Assembly (NCBI GenBank): GCA_035578905.1
Contig: JAQJVL010000177.1
Location: 768,615-832,614 of the forward strand
Length of the DNA stretch: 64,000 nucleotides
Origin: Stictocephala bisonia
Lineage: Eukaryota > Arthropoda > Insecta > Hemiptera > Membracidae
Reading direction: 5' to 3'
Positions within the stretch are counted from its first letter, which is position 1. Every line of letters starts with the position of its first letter. Under the pieces are notes generated by a model. The model was not told the DNA's origin. It worked only from the letters and a program-made list of their open reading frames with translations, and made no database searches. The position numbers and the translations under genes were made by a program. Positions 1 through 11,996 of the stretch are shown in pieces.

Positions 1-288
1 GGTCCATGATGGCTGGTCGAGTTATGGTCGAGATGTCACGACGCAGGGAAGAGAACTAAGAATCAGGATTGTCAATTAGCTGTAAAAATAACACCAATAT
101 AGTAAGTGGTTCAGATTGCACGTAAATCTGTAGGTCGTTTAGTTCTTGTCCTTACTATTAAGAAACGGTCCTTTCTGAGCATAATTTGAACTCAGTTTGT
201 AACCATATTACACTTGTCATTCGAGAATCGCCTTATCTTCATGTCGGTTATGTCACCTTTGATACACAGCAAAAAAATAAAATATATA
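1..288 (+). mobile_element. SINE family 1 copy, head cut by the window edge
   Basis: The stretch matches, in order, the 3' body seen at 4905-5350, 40150-40600 and 60700-61115. Shared blocks are the 'gaagagaacta' block, the 'gtcaattagctg' block, the 'gtggttcagatt' block, a 'ggtcctttctgagca' block and 'aactcag.ttgtaacca'. The ending 'cgcctta..ttcatgtcggt' follows the tail version of the copies at 5350 and 61110. The head lies outside the window. Poly(T) and AT-rich DNA follow. Confidence 0.7.
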
Positions 289-396
289 TATATTTTTTTC
301 TTACTCATTAGAAATACATTTTTTCATTAACTAACCTTTGGAAGAAGTCAGCTGGGTTGCATGGAACATTAAACAGATGATACTAAACAGCTGGTT

Positions 397-397
<1 letters not shown>

Positions 398-428
<31 letters not shown>
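398..428. repeat. poly(T) run, 31 bases
   Basis: An uninterrupted T run. It may be the reverse-complemented A tail of a retroposed sequence or simple slippage. Homopolymers of this length are also prone to assembly error. Confidence 0.9.
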
Positions 429-429
<1 letters not shown>

Positions 430-612
430 TTATCGTGTTGAAAGTTGTTTCACATAACCTTACTTCTGTGTGATGATATCAACTTAATCGACTTTGAACA
501 TAATCTCATACGTTTTTCAGGTAAGATAACTTATCATAACAAATCCTAGCTGGAATAAAATATTTTATGAGTAGATTTTATGCTTAATTTAGTGTTTATC
601 TGCAATTATAGG

Positions 613-1269
613 TAAACAAATTCAGTTGTGTATCAGGAGTGATACATCAGGCATCAGTGGATGAAATAGGTAAGTATCTCGTGTGATACATTAGGCAACA
701 ATAGAACTTTCATTTGATTACTATGACTAATTCTTTCTGTTATTTCAGATGAAATGGATTCTCAAGTTTCGGGACGATTTCAGGACGTAGTGCCTTTGCC
801 TGTACAAAGTGCTTGATGACAGCAACCTTGATGATGATGTAGATGAGGATCCAAGTTATTTGAAAGAATTTATTAGAAAAAAAATAGAATTGACTTGATA
901 GAAAGAGGTAACTTTTTATGACTACAAAATTGTGCAGTATTACACTCTTCCTATACAGATACTAGGAAAAGTGTTTCTGTACAAATACAACTGCTCAAAA
1001 GCTCACATAAATTTAGCTCAGAAAAAAAGAAGGAAAGACTATTTTCTGCTGTAAGTGTTGATGAAGTTCATGCAATAATGAAAAAAGGACCAACAAAACC
1101 TATACCAGAGCACGTAAGACGAAGTAATCAAATTGGCCATTTCGGACATTGGAATAAAACCAGACAAAGATGCAAGTATCCGGTCTGCAAGTATATGACA
1201 TTTGTAAAATTCAATGTTCACCTTTGTTTTTGTAAAGAAAGAAACTGTTTTGCAAAGTTTCATCGCTAA
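613..1269 (+). pseudogene. piggyBac-type transposase relic (cysteine-rich C-terminal domain preserved)
   Basis: The best preserved part is the open frame from about 1018 to the TAA at 1267-1269. It reads a PIPEHVR-like linker, then GHFGHW, then C-x4-C (CKYPVC), and ends VHLCFCKERNCFAKFH. This order of linker, GHW-like motif and cysteine ribbon ending in LC-x-RNCF-x-FH is typical of the C-terminal domain of piggyBac and PGBD transposases. Upstream, 820-895 encodes an acidic stretch (DDDVDEDPSY) like the piggyBac N-terminus, but out of frame and followed by a stop. A classic intron lies at 670-748 (GTAAGT donor; pyrimidine tract and TTTCAG acceptor) and keeps a reading frame open across the junction. 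The large catalytic DDE core is absent, so this is probably an internally deleted relic. A host gene using only the zinc-ribbon part is possible but unsupported. Confidence 0.6.
670..748 (+). other. probable 79-bp spliceosomal intron in the piggyBac relic
   Basis: Donor GTAAGT at 670-675 and acceptor TTATTTCAG ending at 748, preceded by a T/C-rich tract. Joining the flanks keeps one frame open (…SVDEI/DEMDSQVSGR…) until a stop near 815. The signals are textbook, but use of the intron is inferred. Confidence 0.45.
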
Positions 1270-2060
1270 AAATGACATTTTACTGCTCAAATGAACTGAT
1301 CTTTGTAAAATTTTGTTACAGTTTATTTTAAGATATGACATTTTATGAATTTTAATTATAATATTCTCATTGTTCCATACAATTCTAATATTTTTAGCTT
1401 GTGCTTTTTGTATCTGGCTCATTTAAAGAATGAAGACGATGTATCACTTGTGAGACATAACCCAAATCATCCCTTGTACATATAAGTTTCTATATTATGT
1501 TTATTATGGCTATATAACACCAAAATAAGCAAAACATTAGTAAATTTAGTTTTTTCACACAACAAGAAAAATTTAGGCATGAGAGGTTATATTACGTACA
1601 AAATTGTGTCGGCATCTTATATCTGAGAGAATAAGGAGGTGCTCTTTCGTTTATGTCTTTCTTTGATCTCTTTCAATGACAGGTTCTTACGCTAATCACA
1701 AATCAACCTACCAAATAAATGATGATGATGATGACGATGATAACGTGAAAATACCAATATCTAAATTCATCAAATCCTTTTTGTCCAAGTGACTGGATGA
1801 CAAAACTGCCTACCCTATGAGTATCATCTTAAAAGTTACTCATACTAGATTGATGAGTGGATATCATCCTTCCCGACTTGCAAATTTAAACTCGTGCAAA
1901 TTTAAACCTTGATTCATTAACTCTATGAGAATGTTCTTGACGCCTATCCATCAGCTATGGGAGATGTACAGATTCCATTCACAGAATCCAACCATCTTTA
2001 AACAGGTATGTGGAGACGGCTGAAACGACTCTTCACAGAGAAGAAAGAACCACAGATCAC
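1270..2060. other. unassigned AT-rich interval with a short SINE-tail fragment
   Basis: No coding signal. A short piece at about 1595-1640 ('aaattgtgtcggcatctt') matches the extreme 3' end of the SINE copies at 5350 and 61110. The rest was not recognised. Confidence 0.4.
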
Positions 2061-2225
2061 ATCTAATGGTACGCTAATTGTGCGTCGAGTAGTTATTCTC
2101 CAGGTTACCATGGAGATGACAAGGCCAGCACCTTGTCAGTTCCTCCCTTATTCCCTCAAATTCTCAAGGATAAAGGTAGTAATTTTTACTACCGGTGTAT
2201 TAAGATGAACTTTAGTTGAAATATA
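2060..2225 (-). repeat. dispersed repeat family 2, partial copy
   Basis: It contains the family core read on the minus strand: a 'agggaggaactgacaagg' block followed by 'tgctggcc' and 'tgtcat'. The same core is at 5640-5890, 49700-49930, 57820-57985 and 61840-62045. The five copies differ substantially, so this is an old family. No terminal repeats or duplication were found for this copy. Confidence 0.6.
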
Positions 2226-2244
2226 TATAAATTTTTTTTATGGA

Positions 2245-2324
2245 CTGCAATTTCAAGTCCATTATAACACCTTAGTGAATATATATATATTCACTAAGGT
2301 GTTATAATGGACTTGAAATTGCAG
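2245..2324. repeat. 80-bp perfect palindrome
   Basis: Bases 2245-2284 and 2285-2324 are exact reverse complements, from CTGCAA at the left end to TTGCAG at the right, with an ATATATAT centre and no spacer. It can form a 40-bp cruciform arm. It sits next to the family 2 copy. Confidence 0.95.
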
Positions 2325-2529
2325 GATTAAAACTTATCTTCAGCGCTTTCAATAATTTGATTTCATTCGGGAGTCCTTTTTCATATTCGAACGTGTGAAA
2401 ACATTCTGTCTTTCAGCTTCTCAAAATAAATATAGTTTATAATCATTCACAAACCATGCAAACAGATATAACATTCCAGTATTCAAACTTATTTTCAACT
2501 CTTGCAATAGTATGATTTCGTTTTTACTT

Positions 2530-3000
2530 TCTCACATATTCGTTAGTATAGAGAAAGTATTGTGATCATCCAAAAAAGGTTTTTTTACAAGTTCCTTTAA
2601 AAGTTTTTTAAAGGGTTCCCTGAACCCAAAAAAGTGGTTTTCTCGAAAAAACACAATTTTTTTTGTGTCCGTCTGTTTATGTGTCTGTGTGTATGTGCAG
2701 TTCGCAGAAGACCAAACAGGTTGATCAATTTTTATTAAATTTTGTATGTAGGTTGAGTTTCCTTTAACCAATATATCCAGAACATTTTGTTCACTTTTTG
2801 AAATTTTAGTTTTTTTTTTTTTTTTTATTTTTATGGGCAAAAAACATACAAACATGGAATTTTCTCAACAACGGCCATGACTATTTTGATTAAATTTTCA
2901 TGAAAGATGTGAATTACAATTAAAAAAATTTAAGTAAAAACTCTAACTTGACTAGTTTTTTTAGTAATGGCAAAAAAACATATTTGGGAATCAGACTGGT
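2530..3000 (+). repeat. dispersed repeat family 3, copy 1
   Basis: The same sequence occurs in reverse complement at 39640-40085. Shared ordered blocks include 'attgtgatcat', 'ccctgaacccaaaaaagtg', 'gtgtatgtgcagtt', 'agaccaaac.g.tgga', 'aaaaacatacaaacatgga' and 'catatttgggaatca'. Homology is continuous over about 450 bp with indels and poly(T) expansions. No coding domain was recognised, so the class of element is unknown. Confidence 0.7.
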
Positions 3001-4900
3001 AATTTTCAGTTTTGATTTTTTTAGTCTTTAATATGGGGGAAAGTTTGTGTCAATTCTTTGCGACCATTAATTATAGTGTATTTTTGAAAAATTAAATATT
3101 CTTTTGATTGCAATACTACGACGAAAGGTTAAAAATTGTCATTTTCTTTATGTTGACGATAACTTTATTTATATTAATACTGGGTTTCTCAATTAACTCT
3201 ACTCGATTAAGATATTAAAAACTGTAAAACCACGGAAATAATTTGATTGACTAATAATCAATATGTTTTCAATGTCCGATGTCGACAAACGAGTCACCTG
3301 AGCTCTGATCCTCGAAAGGCCTAAAATCCAAACAATTGACAGGGAACAGTAAAACATCAAAAAATTAATTCAACTCCACTAATGCGATGCTCGACTATAA
3401 AAAATATTAAACCCAACAACATTTGAAAGTTTTCTCTTTCAATGTGCTGCTGCGTTTTGTTACGTTGTAAACAAGGATCACTGAATATTCAAAGACTAAG
3501 CTTCCAGAATACAAGAGTGAAGGAAGACGACATTAATGAGCACAGATGTTTCAATGTACCTAGTTGGGATGCTGACCGTCTGCGGACCACCCATATAAGC
3601 TGGATGATTACTTCTACTTATAGTACATTCTCATGGTCAAGACATCGTCCGGTAATACACACATCCTCTAGGACATCTGGGAGTCCTAGGTCCTTATTTT
3701 ATAGGTCCTGGGCCCGTGAGAACGGCAAACGTGCTGCGGCGAATGTGCCATATTATGCTTTAGTTGTTAAGTGCAATATATTTATCATAGAGTTACGATA
3801 ATTAAGTTCGTTAGGTGATTTTCCAGTATATATTGTGCTAAAGGAAAAGTCAAGTAGTCGAGTGGTTTAAGGCTTTAAGGTCTAAGATTAGGTGGAGTGG
3901 TTTAAAAACTATTAGAGTATACCTCTTAAGTCCAAACTCAAAGCGCGATCACATTAGCACATTTATTGTTAACTGGATCTGAAACAAAGAAAAAAATTGA
4001 CAACTAATTATTATTTTTTTTAGACCATCCTAAATTTATGTGATGACACCACTATTGATTGTTTTCTGGATATGAAAAAAAAACATTTTTGAACATCCTA
4101 GAAGGTCTACAAATAAGATATAGATGAAAAAAATCTCACACAATCACACAAGCAATTATTAACTGACTTTTTTTAGATTATTGTCAGTTTTTTTCTTTAT
4201 TAATTTTTGAAGAAGAAGGGAAATTTAATATATGTGTATATTTTAGAACTGCCATAATATGAATTGAAGGAATTGATCTAATTTTCTAAAGCATTGCATG
4301 GAATTTAAATATCTCTATGCGTTCCGCCAATTTTGCTAACTTCTAGAAATAAATTGCTTTTGATCTTCTTATTTTTATATTTTTTCCATGTAGGATAATT
4401 TTGTAAACAGGATTTTCAAAATTTCTTTCTTGGTGAATTATTCCCAAATATGAAGAACTAGTTTTTCGCGTGAACTTGCTACGAAACGCTTGTTTTATTG
4501 TAACCTGAATATGGTGTGTATGTCACTACGTAGACAGGTCATACAAGACCAACCTTGTCAGACTCGGTAATTAACTGGAAGCCTCAGGGGGCGCGTACTC
4601 AAAGGGAGTTTCCAGTCTAGCAAATCGGTAAAATTAGCGTGTTGCAGCGATAATCTTGCGCTGGAGATCGTATCGCCCAACTGCCCGCTGGAAGGAAGGT
4701 TTACAGTCTGCTACATCTCTTGTTTTGGATTCTCTTCCAGCAGCTATAATACATCCGACATTACTTCATTATGACTATGTGATCACAGTCTCCATTTGAA
4801 AATGTACAGTGAAGCATACTTTTAGAGTTGGCGATTGAAAGGATAACATTTAAACAATATCAATTTAATCAGTCGTTTTTTTTTTTTTCTTTCTTCGTTG
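3001..4900. other. unassigned intergenic DNA
   Basis: AT-rich with a somewhat GC-richer patch at about 4540-4720. A 119-codon open frame at 3442-3801 (+) has no recognisable domain and no splice context, so I do not call a gene. No tandem or inverted repeat of note was seen. Confidence 0.4.
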
Positions 4901-4904
4901 TAGG

Positions 4905-5350
4905 CTCTGGTGGCGCAATGCTGTAACCCAGCTACTTGGGGACAAGGTGTTGTGGAGATTGTAGGCGAGAGGTTCTATGCTCGGTCCTTTTAATACTAAT
5001 ACAGCGTCGGCTGGTTGCCATCGACGAGAGAAGTCTTGGAGCGCCCATGCTGAGTGGTTGTTAGTGTCCGGTTGTGGTTTAGGGAAGAGAACTGTATCAG
5101 ACTTATCAACTAGCTGAAAATCATACCAATAGCCTACTACGTGGTTCGGATTCCATGTAAAGCTTGAGATCATTTAGTTACCCTATTCGGCTATTAATAA
5201 ATGTCTACTCCATTGGCTATTGGGCTGAGTATAAGTCGAACTCAGATAGTAACCACAATAAACAGGTCATCTAACCCATCCTACACTCATAATCATTCAT
5301 ATTCGCCTTAAAATACGCACTGATTTCGTGTCGGCGTCTCTTATTTCAGG
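4905..5350 (+). mobile_element. SINE family 1, near full-length copy
   Basis: It starts with the family head 'ctggtggcgcaatgctgtaa', has a possible Pol III B-box-like 'aggttctatgctcgg' about 60 bp on, then the shared body, and ends '…tacgcactgatttcgtgtcggcg'. Length is about 445 bp. At least eight other copies of the body are in this window on both strands. A tRNA ancestry of this head is plausible but not clear from the A/B boxes alone. Confidence 0.75.
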
Positions 5351-5503
5351 ATAATCTGAGTATAAGACCATTATGTTAGAGAATGCACTTAGATAATGTC
5401 ACACTGAGGATTGTCTGTATGTTCACCTTTCTGATGATCGTCACAGAGGAAAAATAAACAGAGGTCGCTCTTAGAACTTAGGCTTAAGCGGTCGTTGTCA
5501 TAA

Positions 5504-5638
5504 CTAGATTCTAAATTTTCCTGTGACAACCACGTCAAGGTACTATCTACAATATTTACAAGTACACGTTATTTATAATATCTACAATATTATAGATAGT
5601 ACCTTGACGTGGTTGTCACCGGAAAATGTAGAATCTAG
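5504..5638. repeat. long hairpin, ~53-bp arms and 29-bp loop
   Basis: Arm 5504-5556 starts CTAGATTCTA and arm 5586-5638 ends its complement TAGAATCTAG. The arms match over nearly their full length with a few mismatches, and the core ACCTTGACGTGGTTGTCAC is exact. The hairpin is flanked by a direct repeat GAGGTCGCTCT at 5461 and at 5638. The right-hand flank leads straight into a family 2 copy. Confidence 0.85.
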
Positions 5639-5890
5639 AGGTCGCTCTCTTGGGGTCACAGTGAAACCTCAGTGACAGTTAGAAACTGAATGCAACTAAT
5701 TTTCATTTTTATAAATCTGTAGTTATAATTGGTACGTTTATACTACAGGATTTGGGGGGAATACGGAGGGGAAGTGACAACGGTCATAGTCCTGTCATCC
5801 TCACGGAATAGGGAACTAATTCGACATCTCAAGTTTCTTTAGCTCGAGGCTCGACATCCATTTAGCGCACTACCACCTCTATTCTTTCTT
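5638..5890 (+). repeat. dispersed repeat family 2
   Basis: It begins with GAGGTCGCTCT, the same word found in reverse complement at the matching end of the copy at 61840-62045. It then carries 'cctcagtgacagtt', 'ttggtacgtt', 'gaggggaagtgacaacgg' and the distal 'catttagcgcactac'. Order and orientation agree with copies at 49700 and 57820. Confidence 0.6.
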
Positions 5891-7598
5891 TTCTGTGGTA
5901 TGGTGAATTTTAATATTGGTCGGGAAATAAATGTTTCCAAAATATTGAGTTAAATTTATCGATGACAGTAAAAATAGGATTAATAGAAAATATGTAAATC
6001 TAATAATAAAGTGACTGACACGGACAATATAAATATTTTCGATATTGGGGATATTTTCGAAGGCATTGTGGGGTAATATTTTTATCAATATTCAATCAAT
6101 ATTTCGATATGATCAAGAAATCATTAACGAAATGTATTCTAAGAATAGTTAGTGGAACAATACGAAATTATTGGCCGATTATGAAAACAGCATTGACACT
6201 AATTTAATACTGGCAACAACGAATTGTACATTTATAACGTGAAATGATGTTTTCCTTCGATCCTCATATCGAAGAAGGCTTGCGTAATCAACACAAAACA
6301 GATTCAATTTTAAGAGGCTAATTAAGGCATTAAAATACGACAGAACTGAAGGGAAGCAATTGAAGTAATTATTCAAAGAGCAGACAAAAGAAAAGAAGAC
6401 TTATTTTTTGATTAGTCATCATTAATATGTACATGCCAAAGAAGATAAAGAACACTCGAAATTGCAAATTAATAAAAACACGAAGCACAAAGCAATTAGC
6501 CACTAGGAAATTCAGTAAATTCACAAAGGCACTCAAATAAGACATTTTTCACGAAATAATTAGAGCAATCCAGAAGCTTGTTTCGTTCAATTAACAAGCT
6601 CTCCGGAGCCTCGAGTGGCTAATTTTGGAAAGGATCAAAGCGTGGAGTTGAGAGCCTCAAAGGCAGGTTGGCCAATTATCCTGATGGGGAAAAGAATAGT
6701 ACCTGAACCGATCGTTCTTGCAAGACAATGAACTCGTATTGTCAAGTGAGTATCTCTATTGTGTTTGATTATTTCAACATGTATCGCCAAACCGGCGCTG
6801 TGAGGACCGTAAAAAAAAATAACTGCATCTGGCTTCATCACCCGTACAGAAATGTAGAATTATGAAGACACCAAAAGATGATCGTTCAAATTCCCATATG
6901 GATCATACACACATGGAAGGTGGGTGTAAGTACCGTAATGAGTCGTATTTTATTGATAAATCAATTATACGTTGTTTTACATAAAAATAAGAATTAAAAT
7001 GAATACGCCTACAGCACTATGGAATATTCAAGTTGTTTTCGAACAATTTATTGAGTTACACTGTTCATCCGCAGTCAAGAGCGCAGCAAGCGACGTGGTT
7101 AGCACGGGAAGCGTGCAGGGGTGTCCCCTATTTTTTTTATAGAAATTAAAATAAATATTTTAGTATATTTAAGCTGTTTTCCAAAGATTTATTCCGTTAC
7201 ATCTCCTCAATACATCTCCTTCGACGTAATTCCAAAAATGTATTATTGTACGAAAAAACATTATTGTATGAGCTTATTAATTCCATTACTGATTTTATTA
7301 AATGAATACCATATTATAAGTCTGCACAACTTATAACATAGTTAAAAAATTTAATCATAAATTGCTATCACATTATTATTTGTTTATTCATAAATGTTTT
7401 ATTATAATATAAATAAATAATATTTATTTACGAAAATGTTAAATGATTAATCATTGGAATTGTTATTTTAATTTTTCTCTGCTATAAATTAAATTATGCT
7501 GTTGGGTTTTAATTTTTTCAGTACAGTTTAGCTTATTTTAAATCATATGAATTTAAATCTATAAAGGAAAGTAAACTGTATAAGTAAACTGTATAAAA
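5891..7598. other. unassigned intergenic DNA
   Basis: No coding signal. The stretch at 6600-6850 is less AT-rich than its surroundings but carries no recognised motif. The short open frames here are shadow-like, with no domain. Confidence 0.35.
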
Positions 7599-7661
7599 GA
7601 CAACAATTTTCTAGGAAATAAATAAATTATATAATTATTTATTTCCTAGAAAATTGTTGTC
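7599..7661. repeat. 63-bp AT-rich hairpin
   Basis: The outer 25 bp on each side (GACAACAATTTTCTAGG…) are exact complements. The centre is a small AT palindrome with a one-base offset. Just upstream at about 7571-7596 is a 13-bp tandem duplication of AAGTAAACTGTAT. Confidence 0.85.
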
Positions 7662-8529
7662 CATTTTAGTCAGGTAAACGTGCAAATGAAGTTTTTAAGA
7701 GGTGGTAAACTAATTTTTCAGGTTATATTTTATCAACCGATTAAACTGTATACGGTAAAACAATACGTGGCCTCGCGAAACAGCATTTACTGAATTTAGT
7801 ACTCTACGGTTTGGGTTGTTTATTTAATGTTTGGTGTACTGAAATTCATATTTTCTACTACTATCTAAACGGTAAGTTCACCAGTACCTACCACAAGTCA
7901 GAAGAGTTGCGACAATCAGCCGGCAGAGTCGCTGCCTCATCTCCAGGCTATCAGTATCCGCCCACTGCCTTCCCAATCAACATATTGTTTTCTGATATAC
8001 GGTTGGTTGATGTCTGTTGTGATCCACACACAGGATGATTACCGCCATTAGGTAGTAGCTTATTGATTCGGTCATATTAATATTACTGATATGTTTAGTG
8101 TCACTGTTTGGGTACGACTGACCAAAACACTGCTTAAAACAAACTTATTTTTTTTAAGAATGACTAGTTTTTATATTAAGGTAGCTGACGGCCCTCGTTC
8201 CCTTACAGGGTGGTTCTCTACGCTTGCTTACTCTCCCTCCGTAGTTCTCTCTAAACCGTCACATCAATATAAAATCTCACCCTCCTTCCGTTCTCCTAGA
8301 TAAAGTTGTACAGCCCTATAAATCTACACTATAGGGGGATGGAAAGTAGTACAATCATGCCAGAGTTATTAAAGACCATAAAAATTTAACAATTAAAACC
8401 AAATCAGCCAAGTCATCTTTGTGTAATGCTTATTTTGTATTTATTTATTATTATTATTTTTGTATCATCTGTTTGATTATTAGATAAAAATAATGCCAAT
8501 GTTCTGGACAAAATGAATCGTTGATGTGC

Positions 8530-8665
8530 TGTTTCTAACCAGTATGAATGAAATTTCTAGAAATTCTTTCTTAGTGGTTCGTATAACACTAAATCTGACT
8601 TTCTCCAAATTTCATCAAAATCTGTGCTGTGGTTCCGGATATTTCCTGACGAAAGAGTACATAGT
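8530..8665 (+). repeat. dispersed repeat family 4, copy 1
   Basis: It matches 23905-24030 in the same orientation: 'aaatttc.agaaattctttc', 'ttagtgg', 'ctccaaatttc.tcaaaa', 'gatatttc'. Older copies of an unidentified element. Confidence 0.5.
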
Positions 8666-10729
8666 TTTTGCATTATATACATTAAGATTAAATTGATAAT
8701 GTGGCTAGCTAGACCTGCCGCTGAAAGACTTAACTAAATGCACTGATGAGAATTAGATGCACTGAGTGGTGGAGGTGAGATAGAGAATTACTCTTCCTCC
8801 GCTTAATTCCTTTTAAAAATGTTCACATCAGCCAGGATAACGGAAAGCCGCATGCTGGCGGCACAATATCAAGCCACGTTGACTTCGTCATAAGCAGCAG
8901 TGACCATTGGTTGTTTTGATTAGCACTAACTAATCAAGCTCACAACGATTAATCAAATAATTATTTATGTAATTTACATTATAGTGTAAACAATAAATAA
9001 CAATTAAACAAAGTTCAGTAAATTTCAACTAAACACCGTTGTGGAACACTTGAAAGCGGAAGTTAGTCACGCCCGTGAAGTAAGGCAGCTCAGCGGTGAA
9101 AAGAATCTCTCCGCTGCTTAAACCCCTACATGCACTAAATATGACCCTCAGGTCGTGAACTGTCGGTCCCATTACAGCTGTTCAACACCGTTGTCATTTT
9201 TTCACACAAATTAACTCTTATAAATTGTATTGTATAGCATTTTTCATAAACGTAAAAACTAAGTTTTAAACGTTTCACTGGTAAAGCGTGGAGACGAATG
9301 TGGCGCGGACGAGCGGCCAGACCTACTGTGGTGATTGGCCCTAATTAAAGAATGATTTTGTCATTGAGGGACGGACGTCATAATGGCAGGGAAGGGATAT
9401 GATTAATAGAGCGTAGATTGATGAGCATTTAACAGATTGGAGCTGAGGGTGTCGCTGATGCTGGTCTCACGTCCAGTCACTTTAGCTCCATTACGAGTTA
9501 CTTGCTATTCAACTACATACTCGAAATGTCGGATTGTTTGAATATTTGAAGGAATACTCAAAAGGGAACATATTTACAATGTCGATTGAATAAAATCTTG
9601 ATTCACCTGGTTGAAAAATTATGTGTTCAAAGTCAGCCACACGTTGTTATGTGAACTTCACGCTGTCATTTCCCTCCACAAAAATCTCCAAAAACATGGT
9701 TTTCTATTTTAACGATTCGACAGTTTATGATAATCGTAACGTAACACTTGAAGTGTCGTTTGAAAGGCCAAGAACTATATTCTAGTGGACCATAGTTCTG
9801 GCACAATATGTGGACTCAGGAACTTTTTTCCCAACTATCACGAAATCTCTTACGAGATCACTTTTTCGATCTTAATATTTTGCTAACTTACATTAATAAA
9901 TGTATCACAGATTTGTCCCTTTTTTCACAAGAAATTTCAATGTTAGATTAATTTTAATTTTCTTTACTACTGATAAACAGCAGTCAGTACATCGCAACAC
10001 GTTCTTTTCCAGTGATGTATGTCAAGATGGGGGGGGGGGTTATATGATTTGAAAAATAAAGTAACCACGTCACAACCTCCGTTAAAAATGGCGCGCGAAT
10101 GTCTCAATCAGAAATAAATGGCATGCTTTCACGCTGACAAATGAACATATTTATAACTGGTTTTATAAATTATGGTAACCTGTGCAAGATTAGTAAAAAA
10201 TGATAATGAAAAGATTTCACCCAGAACAGAAATACGCCAAAATACGTCAATGCACTTTTCACTTCCACACCTAAACTGTTGGGAAATTCTGACTTGCTAC
10301 TTTAGTAACGTAAATAGTAATTTGATAAATACAATATTTTTTAAATGTACAGACTAGTGTGGTAAATATAATTCAAAAGTGTGATAATTTTTATTTTTAC
10401 TACTTTTTTAATTTTATTTAGTCAACCACTATACTATATTTTAAAATAAATTTTTGCTAGGAATTATAAATGGGAATTGTATAGTAAGGAAAAAACAATA
10501 CAAAACTATATTATATGATATACTTTTATGTATGTTTATAAATTTTGTAAGTCTAATAATGATGTTTTCGAATTACGTATTACTAATTTTTTGATAGAAT
10601 AAAGCCAAGATCAAAAAAATATTATGTGGCTCTTTCATTATCATTGGCACTTTTAATGATGTTGTTTTCTTATAAAAATAATTAGATTGCCTTTTTATAA
10701 TTGTGGTCAACATGTGGTTAGCTGCGTTT

Positions 10730-10730
<1 letters not shown>
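8666..10730. other. unassigned intergenic DNA; possible regulatory patch at 9290-9520
   Basis: No gene was seen. The 9290-9520 patch is GC-richer than its flanks and contains several TAAT/ATTA homeodomain-type words ('ccctaattaaag', 'tgattaatagag'), so it could be a regulatory island. An 11-G run lies at 10029-10039. Confidence 0.3.

Positions 10731-10765
<35 letters not shown>
10731..10765. repeat. poly(T) run, 35 bases
   Basis: Uninterrupted T run in otherwise unassigned DNA. Confidence 0.9.
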
Positions 10766-10769
<4 letters not shown>

Positions 10770-11268
10770 CCAAAATTACTATTCAAGTTCTTCAAGTAAC
10801 TGTTTCAAGTTGTCCTCAGCACATGAGTTATTTTGAAATAGGCCTACACTGTACGTTCGGCCGGGACAAAGAAGGTGAAACGTACATTAATATTCCGTAG
10901 AGAGTTATGACGACCCAAGTTATAATACTAATTGTCTAATGACACTCCTAAGTTCATTACGCATGCGCAGAATGCGACATTCGGTTTTAACTGGGAACCG
11001 AGAGAGCATATTAACGTCCGAAATTACATTAGTCAAGACATTATTGTCCCTTAACGAATACAAATGTACTATTTCCAACTTCCCCTTCCTACAGACAGCT
11101 TTCACAGGCGAAATAAACATCCTTTTCGTGTTTTTGTTTCATAAGTGAGGTTATATGGAATAGAAACTTATGTACTATAGATAGTCATAATCATGTGTAA
11201 TAGATAATAAAGTTCGAACCAACCTTTATTTTCTACGAAAGAAAATTCTTTAACTAAAGTAGTATAAC

Positions 11269-11996
11269 TAGGGATGGCAACAATACATCGGAAAATCGAT
11301 CAATTTGTTTCGATATATTTTAGTATCGATATTTTTAGCCGGTATATCGTGTCACTAAATATTGACTTTATTCTCTCTTCTCAAAATCATCACGATTCGA
11401 AAAAAAAATATTCAAATTGCCTCTTACGAGTACAAAACATGCATTGAAATAATAAAGTAACTTTATTTAGGTTTTTTTACATGAGAGGTGGTTTTCTAAA
11501 GCCGGAAACACTGTAACGGAAAAACAAAACAGATCAAGTGGATAATCGATTTCTTAACTTTTATATTTAAATGATTTAACTGTCAAATATTTAAAGTAGG
11601 TTTAGTAAACTAATTTAATTTGATGTGAAAATTAATAAATAACAATTTTATAATATTATTCTTTTATAACTAACATAGTAATTAAAGGTATAAATATTCT
11701 TAATTTTAATTTTTTTCATCAAACCCACAGACCACAACTTGTTTGGTGTAGATAAATGTATTTAATTTTTACATTCAGTAGCCTATTCTAAATAGTGACA
11801 GCAAAAAATGAGTGTATTTTTGTTCCTGACATACGAGTTAGTGCATCGTTATAAACAGAAAAATCATTTACAATTCGATATATCGGTTACCCGATAAATC
11901 GAGATTTTCTTTCGATATTATCGTTAGATCGATATTTGATTTACGATATATCGATAGTTCGATACATCGATAAGTTGAAAACATTATCCATCCCTA
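11269..11996. mobile_element. hAT-like non-autonomous DNA transposon (MITE), 728 bp
   Basis: Both ends read TAGGGATGG inwards (11269-11277 and the complement ending at 11996). They are flanked by an 8-bp target duplication, AGTATAAC on the left and AGTATGAC on the right, with one mismatch. An 8-bp duplication with a short inverted terminal repeat is the hAT signature. No transposase frame is inside. Both subterminal regions are packed with CGATA/ATCGAT words, which would be candidate transposase-binding sites. Confidence 0.85.

Noticed and set aside
3442..3801. 119-codon open frame on the plus strand
   Set aside because: No recognisable domain, ordinary composition, no splice or promoter context. 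Such lengths arise by chance in 64 kb.
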